NCBI GenBank assembly: GCA_946059285.1
Contig: CAMGMW010000084.1
Coordinates: 1 to 5,761, forward strand
Length of the DNA stretch: 5,761 nucleotides
From: an uncultured Clostridia bacterium
GTDB lineage: Bacteria; Bacillota_A; Clostridia; Oscillospirales; Oscillospiraceae
Direction: 5' to 3'
In this document: one piece after another, positions 1 through 5,761 of the stretch
Numbering within the stretch: the first letter of the stretch is position 1
How the letters are laid out: each line of letters starts with the position of its first letter
Made by a program: the position numbers and the translations under genes
The notes under the pieces: model-generated
Seen by the model: the letters and a program-made list of their open reading frames with translations, nothing else
What the model was told of the DNA's origin: nothing
Database searches by the model: none

Positions 1-762
1 AGCGGAAGAGTCAGATTGGATGACTATATGCTCGAGCAGTGGCGGCTGATGCATATCGGAGCGCAGCCTGTGCCGCCAAGCCTGATTCGCCGCTGGCTCA
101 AGGTATTTCCGCACCATGCTTACGACACCAACTATGGACTTTCCGAATCCACCGGTCCGGGGTGTGTCCATTTGGGCGTGGAGAATATTGACAAGGTGGG
201 CGCGATTGGCAAACCGGGCTACGGCTGGCAGGCGAAAGTTGTTGACAAACAGGGGCAGCCGGTTGCGACCGGTGAAATCGGTGAATTGGCTGTCCGCGGC
301 GACGGCGTGATGCAATGCTACTATAAAAACAAGGAAGCAACAGATGAGGTGCTGCATGATGGCTGGCTGTTTACGGGCGATATGGCACGGATGGACGACG
401 ACGGATTCCTGTATCTTGTAGACCGCAAAAAAGATCTGGTGATTTCCGGTGGAGAAAACCTGTATCCGGTGCAGATTGAAGATTTTCTGCGGACGCATGA
501 AAGCATTAAAGACGTTGCGGTGATCGGACTTCCGGACCCGCGTTTGGGGGAGATCGCTGCGGCAATTATTGAACTGAAGAGCGGTGCTTCCTGTTCGGAA
601 GAGGAGATCAATGCTTTCTGCAAGAAACTGCCGCGATATAAGCGGCCCAGGCGCATTATTTTTGATAACGTTCCACGCAATCCCACCGGAAAAATCGAAA
701 AGCCGGCACTTCGGGAAAAGTACTGTCACGGACGCCTTGTGGAAGCACAGACGACTCGTTGA
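1..762 (+). CDS. AMP-forming acyl-CoA synthetase, C-terminal half (5' end outside window)
   Basis: Member of the ANL (acyl-CoA synthetase/4-coumarate-CoA ligase) family: ATP-dependent activation of a carboxylic acid to an acyl-adenylate and then a CoA thioester, in the cytoplasm. The frame is open from base 1 and ends at TGA 760-762, giving 253 visible residues of a family usually about 500 long. The visible part begins late in the large domain (GAQPVPP near residue 20), followed by YGLSEST (codons 45-51, adenine/ATP site), FTGD (codons 124-127, whose Asp normally binds the ribose), the hinge DRKKDLVISGGENLYP (codons 141-156), and PTGKIEK near the end, whose Lys at 691-693 is the usual adenylation lysine. 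The TTG at 16 is only an in-frame codon inside the domain, not a credible start. The acid cannot be read from this half; the neighbouring arylpyruvate genes suggest an aryl acid. Its architecture differs from the PaaK-type ligase at 3087-4403. Family call is firm, substrate is inference. Confidence 0.93.
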   Translation, partial: SGRVRLDDYMLEQWRLMHIGAQPVPPSLIRRWLKVFPHHAYDTNYGLSESTGPGCVHLGVENIDKVGAIGKPGYGWQAKVVDKQGQPVATGEIGELAVRGDGVMQCYYKNKEATDEVLHDGWLFTGDMARMDDDGFLYLVDRKKDLVISGGENLYPVQIEDFLRTHESIKDVAVIGLPDPRLGEIAAAIIELKSGASCSEEEINAFCKKLPRYKRPRRIIFDNVPRNPTGKIEKPALREKYCHGRLVEAQTTR

Positions 763-768
763 GGAGGT
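761..768 (+). promoter_or_regulatory. Ribosome binding site of iorA
   Basis: GAGGAGGT lies six bases before the ATG at 775 and overlaps the TGA stop (760-762) of the preceding synthetase. It is a near-perfect Shine-Dalgarno match. It fixes the iorA start and suggests that ribosomes finishing the upstream gene can reinitiate here. Confidence 0.85.
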
Positions 769-774
769 TCTAAT

Positions 775-2505
775 ATGAAAACACTGATGCTCGGGAATGA
801 GGCTGCCGCACGCGGTTTATATGAAGCCGGCTGCAGCTTTGTCTCCAGTTACCCCGGCACACCCAGCACCGAAATCACGGAATGTGCTGCAAAATACGAG
901 GAAATCTATGCGGAATGGGCTCCGAATGAAAAGGTGGCGATGGAAGCGGCCTTCGGCGCGTCGCTGGCAGGGCGGCGCAGCTTTTGCGGCATGAAGCATG
1001 TTGGCTTGAACGTTGCAGCCGACCCGCTGTTTACGATCTCCTATACCGGTGTGAACGCCGGTATGGTTATCGGCGTGGCAGACGATGCCGGGATGCACAG
1101 CTCACAGAATGAGCAGGACTCCAGAAACTATGCAAAGGCCGCCAAGGTTCCGATGCTGGAACCATCAGACTCAGCGGAGGCTTTGGCATTTGCGAAGCTG
1201 GCATATGAGCTGTCCGAGCGGTTTGATACGCCCGTGCTCTTAAAGATGTGCACCCGTGTCGCCCACAGCCAGAGCATTGTGGAATGCGGTGAGCGTATGC
1301 TGCCGGAGCAGAAGAAATATGTTAAAGATCCGCAAAAATACATTATGATGCCAGCCAATGCGAAGCGCCGGCATCCGATTGTGGAGGAACGAACCAAGGC
1401 GCTCGCCGCTTATGCGGAGAGCGCACCCTGCAACCGCTGGGAGCGGGGAACGGAGCATAAACTGGGAATCATCACCGGCAGTACGTCCTATCAATATGTT
1501 CGGGAGGTCTGCGGTGAGAAGGTGAGCGTCCTGAAGCTCGGTATGGTTTGGCCCCTGCCGGATCAACTGTTAAAAGAGTTTGCCGCTTCCGTGGAGCGCC
1601 TTGTCGTTGTAGAGGAGCTGGACGGCTTTATTGAGACGCATTGCCGCGCCCTTGGTCTGAGTGTCGAGGGGAAGGAACGATTCTCCTGCATCGGAGAACT
1701 GTCTCAGAATGCTGTAGCCACTGCGCTCGGCTTCGAACGCAAGAAAGGCACGGAACTGACGGAACCGATTCCAGCGCGTCCTCCTGTCATGTGTGCTGGC
1801 TGCCCGCATCGCGGACTGTTTTACACTCTCTCCAAGCTGAAGCTGAACGTGATCGGCGATATCGGCTGCTATACGCTCGGTGCGGTACAGCCGTTGTCGG
1901 CCATTGATGCCGTAATCTGCATGGGCGCATCGGTTTCAGGTCTGCATGGCTATAATAAAGCGAATGACGAAAAGAGTGCCGAAAAAACGGTGGCCGTGAT
2001 CGGGGACTCTACCTTTATGCATTCCGGTATGACCGGTCTGGTAAACATTGCGTACAATGACTCCAACAGTACGGTGATTATTCTCGACAATTCCATTACC
2101 GGCATGACGGGACATCAGCAGAACCCGACCACGGGCTTTAACCTGAAGGGTGATCCCGCGGCGAAGGTGGATTTGACCGCGCTGTGTCATGCGTTGGGTA
2201 TTCGCCGTGTTCAGGTCGTTGATCCGTATGATCTTGCGCAGTGTGAGTCGGTTATCAGGGAGGAACTGGCGGCAAATGAAGCGTCGGTCATCATTTCCCG
2301 CAGACCGTGCGCGCTGCTGAAATATGTGAAGCATGCGCCTGCTTTGCATGTACAGGCGGACAAATGCAGAAGCTGTAAGATGTGTATGAGGATCGGCTGT
2401 CCCGCCATCAGCATGAAGGACGGGAAGGCGAGCATCGACAATACGCTTTGCACGGGCTGTGGTGTTTGCGCACAGTTATGCAAATTCGACGCATTGGAGG
2501 CATGA
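775..2505 (+). CDS. iorA: Indolepyruvate:ferredoxin oxidoreductase, alpha subunit
   Basis: Large, TPP- and iron-sulfur-containing subunit of the cytoplasmic enzyme that converts an arylpyruvate (indolepyruvate, phenylpyruvate, hydroxyphenylpyruvate) plus CoA to aryl-acetyl-CoA and CO2, reducing ferredoxin; family members may also run in reverse. The 576 residues are near the usual length. The N-terminal pyrimidine-binding domain shows SSYPGTPSTE (24-33), WAPNEKVAMEAA (48-59) and HSSQNEQDSR (108-117). A central CAGCPHRG (340-347) and GDIGCYTLG (361-369) precede the TPP/Mg motif GDS (410-412) with LDNSITGMTGHQ (437-448). The C-terminal ferredoxin domain has C531, C534, C537, C542-P (CX2CX2CX4CP, the spacing associated with IorA) and C559, C562, C565, C569, so two [4Fe-4S] clusters are expected. 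The ATG at 775 has a strong ribosome binding site. iorB follows three bases after the stop. All key cofactor residues appear intact. The exact aryl substrate cannot be read from sequence. Confidence 0.96.
   Translation: MKTLMLGNEAAARGLYEAGCSFVSSYPGTPSTEITECAAKYEEIYAEWAPNEKVAMEAAFGASLAGRRSFCGMKHVGLNVAADPLFTISYTGVNAGMVIGVADDAGMHSSQNEQDSRNYAKAAKVPMLEPSDSAEALAFAKLAYELSERFDTPVLLKMCTRVAHSQSIVECGERMLPEQKKYVKDPQKYIMMPANAKRRHPIVEERTKALAAYAESAPCNRWERGTEHKLGIITGSTSYQYVREVCGEKVSVLKLGMVWPLPDQLLKEFAASVERLVVVEELDGFIETHCRALGLSVEGKERFSCIGELSQNAVATALGFERKKGTELTEPIPARPPVMCAGCPHRGLFYTLSKLKLNVIGDIGCYTLGAVQPLSAIDAVICMGASVSGLHGYNKANDEKSAEKTVAVIGDSTFMHSGMTGLVNIAYNDSNSTVIILDNSITGMTGHQQNPTTGFNLKGDPAAKVDLTALCHALGIRRVQVVDPYDLAQCESVIREELAANEASVIISRRPCALLKYVKHAPALHVQADKCRSCKMCMRIGCPAISMKDGKASIDNTLCTGCGVCAQLCKFDALEA
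2496..2500 (+). promoter_or_regulatory. Ribosome binding site of iorB
   Basis: GGAGG sits inside the last codons of iorA, eight bases before the ATG at 2509. It supports 2509 rather than the out-of-frame ATG at 2502 that overlaps the iorA stop codon. Confidence 0.75.
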
Positions 2506-2508
2506 AAG

Positions 2509-3090
2509 ATGGAGACAAAGAACATAATGATTGTCGGTGTCGGCGGTCAGGGCTCCCTGCTGGCGAGTAAGCTGCTCGGTAAGCTGCTGCTGTCAAAGGG
2601 ATATGATGTAAAAGTTTCCGAGGTACATGGGATGAGTCAGCGCGGCGGCTCAGTGGTGACCTATGTTCGTTTCGGCGAGCATGTGTATTCTCCGATCATC
2701 GACGAGGGCGAGGCGGATTATCTGGTGTCTTTTGAACTGTTGGAAGCTGCGCGCTGGACAAAATATCTGCGTTCGAACGGAAAAATCATCACAAGTTCTC
2801 AGCAGATCAACCCGATGCCGGTGATTACCGGCGCCGCGGAATATCCGGCGAATTTGACAGAGAAAATTCGGAATGCGGGACTTGCGATTGATGCGTTCGA
2901 CGCTTTGCAGCTTGCCGAAAGGGCGGGATCTTCCAAAGCAGTCAACCTTGTGCTGATGGGATGGCTTTCGGGAGAATTTGACTTCTCTGAGGAGGAATGG
3001 ATGCGCGCAGTCGAGGCAAGTGTTCCGGCTAAGTTTTTGGAAATGAACCGAAAGGCATTCCTACTCGGCAGGGAGGCGAGAATGGCATGA
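2509..3090 (+). CDS. iorB: Indolepyruvate:ferredoxin oxidoreductase, beta subunit
   Basis: Small subunit of IOR, homologous to the gamma domain of pyruvate:ferredoxin oxidoreductase; it pairs with IorA and helps form the CoA and substrate site. The 193 residues match the usual size of free-standing IorB. It opens with the glycine-rich [10 protein letters not shown] (6-15) and carries the family signature [13 protein letters not shown] (37-49), followed by a YVRFG segment and a [16 protein letters not shown] stretch typical of the family. No cysteine cluster is present, as expected, because the iron-sulfur clusters reside in IorA. It starts three bases after iorA and its stop overlaps the paaK start (ATGA, 3087-3090), so the subunits are probably made together and coupled to the ligase. 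In some organisms IorA and IorB are fused; here they are separate. Confidence 0.96.
   Translation: METKNIMIVGVGGQGSLLASKLLGKLLLSKGYDVKVSEVHGMSQRGGSVVTYVRFGEHVYSPIIDEGEADYLVSFELLEAARWTKYLRSNGKIITSSQQINPMPVITGAAEYPANLTEKIRNAGLAIDAFDALQLAERAGSSKAVNLVLMGWLSGEFDFSEEEWMRAVEASVPAKFLEMNRKAFLLGREARMA
3071..3076 (+). promoter_or_regulatory. Ribosome binding site of paaK
   Basis: GGGAGG inside the 3' end of iorB, ten bases before the ATG at 3087. The spacing is slightly long, and the start shares the ATGA overlap with the iorB stop, so termination-reinitiation may add to direct initiation. Confidence 0.6.
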
Positions 3091-4403
3091 AACGTTATTT
3101 TCAGCCCGAAATTGAAACCGCACCGCGGGAAAAGATTGTTGCATTGCAGAATGAACGGCTGATCGCGACTGTCCGGCGCGTTTATGAAAAGGTCCCGTTC
3201 TATCGGGAGAAAATGCAGCGCGCCGGCGTACACCCAGATGACATTCGCAGCATCGAAGATCTGCACAAGCTGCCCTTCAGCTATAAACAGGATCTGCGCG
3301 ACACCTATCCATACGGACTGTTTGCAGTACCGCTGAAGGAGGTCGTCCGGCTGCACGCTTCGAGCGGAACGACCGGAAAACAGATCGTCGTGGGCTATAC
3401 GCGAAAAGACCTTGAAATTTGGAGCGACTGCTGTGCTCGCGCATTATGCGCTGCCGGTTGCACGGATGAGGATATTGTCCATGTATCCTATGGCTATGGT
3501 CTTTTTACCGGTGGTCTGGGTGCAGACGGCGGCGCAACCCGCCTGGGCGCGACGACTGTTCCCGTTTCCAGCGGCAATACACAGCGGCAAATTACGATCC
3601 TGCGCGATTTTGCTTCTACGATCTTATGCTGCACGCCGTCTTATGCGCTGCATATTGCGCAGACGCTTTATGATTCCGGCTATACAAAGGAAGACATCAG
3701 TCTGAAAGCGGGTCTGTTCGGTGCGGAACCGTGGACAGAGGAAATGCGCCGTCAACTGGAGGAGATGCTGGGCATCAAGGCGTATGATATCTATGGTCTG
3801 ACTGAGGTCATCGGTCCCGGCGTCGGTTTCGAGTGCGAGAAACAGACCGGTATGCACATCAACGAGGACCATTTCATTGTTGAGGTGATTGATCCGGACA
3901 CCGGAGAAGTGCTGCCGGAGGGAACGCAGGGAGAACTGGTTTTTACCTGCATCACAAAGGAGGCGTTTCCGATCCTGCGCTACCGGACACGAGACATCGG
4001 AACGATCACAAGGGCGCCATGTGCGTGCGGTAGAACGCTGGTTAAGATGACGAAACCGCGAGGCAGGACGGATGATATGCTGATTATTCGCGGTGTCAAT
4101 GTCTTTCCCTCTCAGATTGAAACAGTGCTGTTGCAGCAGGGATATACCGCGAATTATCAAATTGTTGTTGACCGCGCCGATCATTTCGATAGCCTGGAGG
4201 TACAGGTTGAAATCAGCGAGTCGGTGTTCTCCGATACGGTGCGCGGTTTGGCGGAACGGACAAAGGAACTGTCGACAGCGTTGAAAAATCTGCTGGGAAT
4301 CAATGCAAAGGTAAAACTGCTTGAACCAAACACGATTCCGCGCTCTGAGGGGAAAGCGGTGCGCGTGATCGACAAGCGGAAGCTTCTGGACGAAGGAGAC
4401 TGA
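3087..4403 (+). CDS. paaK: Phenylacetate-CoA ligase-type aryl-acid CoA ligase
   Basis: Cytoplasmic AMP-forming ligase that activates phenylacetate or a related aryl acid (indoleacetate, hydroxyphenylacetate) with ATP and CoA. Its 438 residues match the compact PaaK family rather than the longer synthetases. Visible motifs are the phosphate loop HASSGTTGK (90-98), [10 protein letters not shown] (236-245), RYRTRDIG (298-305) with D303 as the likely ribose-binding Asp, the hinge [16 protein letters not shown] (326-341), and [10 protein letters not shown] (418-427) with K423 as the likely adenylation lysine. A CACG pair (C312, C314) precedes the hinge, as is frequent in this family. The start overlaps the iorB stop by four bases. 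No aerobic paa genes (epoxidase paaABCDE, paaG, paaZ) are visible, so a role alongside IOR is more likely than phenylacetate catabolism by the aerobic route. Family call is firm; substrate is inferred from neighbours. Confidence 0.94.
   Translation: MKRYFQPEIETAPREKIVALQNERLIATVRRVYEKVPFYREKMQRAGVHPDDIRSIEDLHKLPFSYKQDLRDTYPYGLFAVPLKEVVRLHASSGTTGKQIVVGYTRKDLEIWSDCCARALCAAGCTDEDIVHVSYGYGLFTGGLGADGGATRLGATTVPVSSGNTQRQITILRDFASTILCCTPSYALHIAQTLYDSGYTKEDISLKAGLFGAEPWTEEMRRQLEEMLGIKAYDIYGLTEVIGPGVGFECEKQTGMHINEDHFIVEVIDPDTGEVLPEGTQGELVFTCITKEAFPILRYRTRDIGTITRAPCACGRTLVKMTKPRGRTDDMLIIRGVNVFPSQIETVLLQQGYTANYQIVVDRADHFDSLEVQVEISESVFSDTVRGLAERTKELSTALKNLLGINAKVKLLEPNTIPRSEGKAVRVIDKRKLLDEGD
4393..4398 (+). 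promoter_or_regulatory. Ribosome binding site of the ACT-domain gene
   Basis: AAGGAG within the last codons of paaK, seven bases before the ATG at 4406, which lies two bases after the paaK stop. Confidence 0.75.
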
Positions 4404-4405
4404 TT

Positions 4406-4834
4406 ATGGTTAAACAGATATCTGTATTCTTGCAAAATGAATCCGGCAAGATCGCATCGATCACTCGGGCATTGTATGAAAGCGGTGTGGACATCCGCGC
4501 TCTTTCCATCGCGGATACGACGGATTTTGGCATCTTACGGATGCTGGTCAACGACACTGCGGCGGCGAAAGCAACGCTTGCAAAGCATCACTGCATCGTC
4601 AGCATCAATGAGGTTGTGGTAGTTGCGGTGCCGGATGCCCCCGGCGGTCTGGCGAAGGTTCTGACATTGATGGCAGCCGCGAAGATCGATATTGAGTATA
4701 TGTACTCTCTCATCGACCGCGGCACGGATGCCGCATATATGGTTTTCCGCGTTTCTGATGAGGAAAGCTTATTGAAGGTCCTTCGCGAGAACGAGCTGTT
4801 TACGGTTCCGGCCGAAGTATTGGGAATAAAGTAA
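4406..4834 (+). CDS. Tandem ACT-domain protein, probable amino-acid sensor
   Basis: Stand-alone protein of 142 residues made of two consecutive ACT domains and no catalytic domain. The first half (about 1-68) begins KQISVFLQNESGKIASIT, with the turn N11-E12-S13-G14 before helix 1 and VDIRALSIAD (28-37) as the second strand. The second half (about 69-142) repeats the plan: VVVVAVPDAPGGLAKV, with D77-A78-P79-G80-G81 at the same turn and IDIEYMYSLID (94-104). ACT domains generally bind amino acids at such glycine turns and regulate amino-acid enzymes or transcription. There is no membrane segment or DNA-binding domain. Proteins of this kind are common next to paaK/iorAB genes. A role as a sensor of Phe, Tyr or Trp acting on the ligase or IOR is inference; neither ligand nor partner can be read from the sequence. 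Confidence 0.9.
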   Translation: MVKQISVFLQNESGKIASITRALYESGVDIRALSIADTTDFGILRMLVNDTAAAKATLAKHHCIVSINEVVVVAVPDAPGGLAKVLTLMAAAKIDIEYMYSLIDRGTDAAYMVFRVSDEESLLKVLRENELFTVPAEVLGIK

Positions 4835-4840
4835 GGAGGA
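4833..4840 (+). promoter_or_regulatory. Ribosome binding site of the aminotransferase gene
   Basis: AAGGAGGA, six bases before the ATG at 4847, starting within the TAA stop (4832-4834) of the ACT gene. It is the strongest site in the operon together with that of iorA, and it decides the start at 4847. Confidence 0.85.
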
Positions 4841-4846
4841 AGTATT

Positions 4847-5761
4847 ATGCAGGAATTGAGCAGGACGGCGCAACACTTTACGGATTCCGTGATCCGCAGG
4901 ATGACGCGGATCGCCATTGCGAATCATGCCATAAATCTGGCGCAGGGATTTCCGGATTTTGACCCACCGAAGGAACTGACGGACCGTCTGGCGGAGGTCA
5001 GCCAATTAGGACCGCACCAGTATCCGATCACGATGGGCGCGCCGAATTTCCGCCGGGCACTTGCAAAAAAGTGCGGCAGATTTATGGGCAGAACGCTTGA
5101 TCCCGAGACGGAAATGGTGGTGACGATCGGCTCGACAGAGGCAATGGTGGACACACTGTTTGCGCTGACCAATCCCGGCGACAGGATTATCATGTTCTCT
5201 CCGTATTTTGAAAACTACCGTGCGCAGACGCTGCTGGTAGGCTGTGAGCCGGTTTTCATACCGTTGGTACCGCCGACCTTTGACTTTGACGCGAACGTCT
5301 TGGAGGAAGCATTCAAGCAGGGAGCAAAGGCAATCCTGATTTGCAATCCATCCAATCCCAGCGGAAAGGTGTTTACCGAAAAGGAACTGAAACTGATTGC
5401 GGATCTTGCAATTCGGTATGATACCTATGTGATTATGGATGAGGTCTATGAGCATATCGTCTATGCGCCGCACACACACATTTATATGAACAGCCTTCCC
5501 GGTATGTGGGAACGTACGGTATCGTGCAGCTCTCTTTCCAAAACGTATTCCGTGACTGGCTGGCGTCTGGGCTATGCCATTGCGCCGAAGCACATCATGG
5601 ACAGAATCAAGCAGTACCATGATTTCAACACGGTGGGCGCACCTTCTCCGCTGATGGAGGCAGCTGTGGTCGGTCTGGAAATGCCGGATAGCTACTATGC
5701 GGAATTTGCCGCCCACTATACGCATATGAAGAAGCTCTTTACGGAAGGGCTTGACCGCATC
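4847..5761 (+). CDS. Class I PLP-dependent aminotransferase (3' end outside window)
   Basis: Fold-type I aminotransferase, 305 codons visible of a family usually near 390; the frame is still open at the right edge. It begins MQELSRTAQHF at an ATG with an excellent ribosome binding site. Recognisable elements are INLAQGFPDFDPP (about 29-41, substrate-binding N-terminal segment), YPITMGAPNFRRALA, NPSNPSGK (167-174, Asn of the cofactor site), MDEVYEH (197-203, with D198 pairing with the PLP ring nitrogen and Y201), and SSLSKTYSVTGWRLGY, whose K232 should form the Schiff base and R240 contacts the phosphate. The QGFPDF opening resembles the kynurenine/methionine/aromatic aminotransferase branch more than classical AspC. 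In this operon it most likely interconverts arylpyruvate and aromatic amino acid with glutamate/2-oxoglutarate as partner; that specificity is inferred from context, and an aspartate or methionine role remains possible. Confidence 0.93.
   Translation, partial: MQELSRTAQHFTDSVIRRMTRIAIANHAINLAQGFPDFDPPKELTDRLAEVSQLGPHQYPITMGAPNFRRALAKKCGRFMGRTLDPETEMVVTIGSTEAMVDTLFALTNPGDRIIMFSPYFENYRAQTLLVGCEPVFIPLVPPTFDFDANVLEEAFKQGAKAILICNPSNPSGKVFTEKELKLIADLAIRYDTYVIMDEVYEHIVYAPHTHIYMNSLPGMWERTVSCSSLSKTYSVTGWRLGYAIAPKHIMDRIKQYHDFNTVGAPSPLMEAAVVGLEMPDSYYAEFAAHYTHMKKLFTEGLDRI

Noticed and set aside
16..762. TTG at 16 as the true start of a short 248-residue protein
   Set aside because: The reading frame is open to base 1, no ribosome binding site precedes the TTG, and the residues there fall mid-domain of a family about 500 residues long.
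763..774. Possible promoter or terminator in the gaps between genes
   Set aside because: The largest gaps are 12 bases and are occupied by ribosome binding sites; there is no hairpin with a T-run and no room for -35/-10 elements outside coding sequence.
2382..2570. Short plus-strand frame bridging iorA and iorB, including the ATG at 2502
   Set aside because: It runs out of frame through the IorA ferredoxin domain and the glycine-rich start of IorB; both real genes are fully conserved there, so it is neither a frameshift nor a separate gene.
2799..3356. Minus-strand open frame of 185 codons across the iorB/paaK junction
   Set aside because: Antisense to two well-supported genes, no recognisable domain; its span over the junction is a product of codon bias on the other strand.
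3624..4184. Minus-strand open frame of 186 codons inside paaK
   Set aside because: Antisense to conserved PaaK motifs and with no family signature of its own.
5006..5725. Minus-strand open frame of 239 codons
   Set aside because: It lies wholly inside the aminotransferase gene, which has clear family motifs and a ribosome binding site. The translated product is rich in Arg, His and Cys with no recognisable motif, as expected of a shadow frame.

Overview
The window is one uninterrupted stretch of plus-strand coding sequence holding six genes. The first is cut by the left edge and the last by the right edge. In order they are: the C-terminal half of an AMP-forming acyl-CoA synthetase (1-762); the two subunits of indolepyruvate:ferredoxin oxidoreductase, iorA (775-2505) and iorB (2509-3090); a phenylacetate-CoA ligase-type enzyme, paaK (3087-4403); a small protein made of two tandem ACT domains (4406-4834); and a fold-type I PLP aminotransferase (4847 to beyond 5761). 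Gaps between genes are 12, 3, -4, 2 and 12 bases, each start has a purine-rich ribosome binding site, and there is no room for an internal terminator or conventional promoter. This is almost certainly one operon whose promoter and terminator lie outside the window.

The organism is most likely an anaerobe, because IOR is an oxygen-sensitive, ferredoxin-linked 2-oxoacid oxidoreductase typical of anaerobic bacteria and archaea. The strong GGAGG-type ribosome binding sites, the moderate GC content (about half by eye) and the IorAB-PaaK-ACT arrangement suggest a member of the Clostridia, possibly gut or rumen associated. This placement is inferred from general style, not from a marker gene.

The genes form a coherent route linking aryl acids and aromatic amino acids. 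An aryl acid such as phenylacetate or indoleacetate can be activated to its CoA thioester by PaaK or the upstream ligase. IorAB interconverts the aryl-acetyl-CoA plus CO2 with the arylpyruvate, using ferredoxin. The aminotransferase interconverts the arylpyruvate with the aromatic amino acid. The ACT protein is a plausible amino-acid sensor for the pathway. Two ATP-consuming ligases beside IOR and an aminotransferase fit reductive aryl-acid salvage into phenylalanine, tyrosine or tryptophan, as known for methanogens and rumen bacteria. The opposite direction, oxidative fermentation of aromatic amino acids to aryl acids, cannot be excluded from sequence.

No RNA genes, mobile elements, CRISPR arrays, long repeats or broken genes were seen. 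No stretch of more than 12 bases lies outside a gene.
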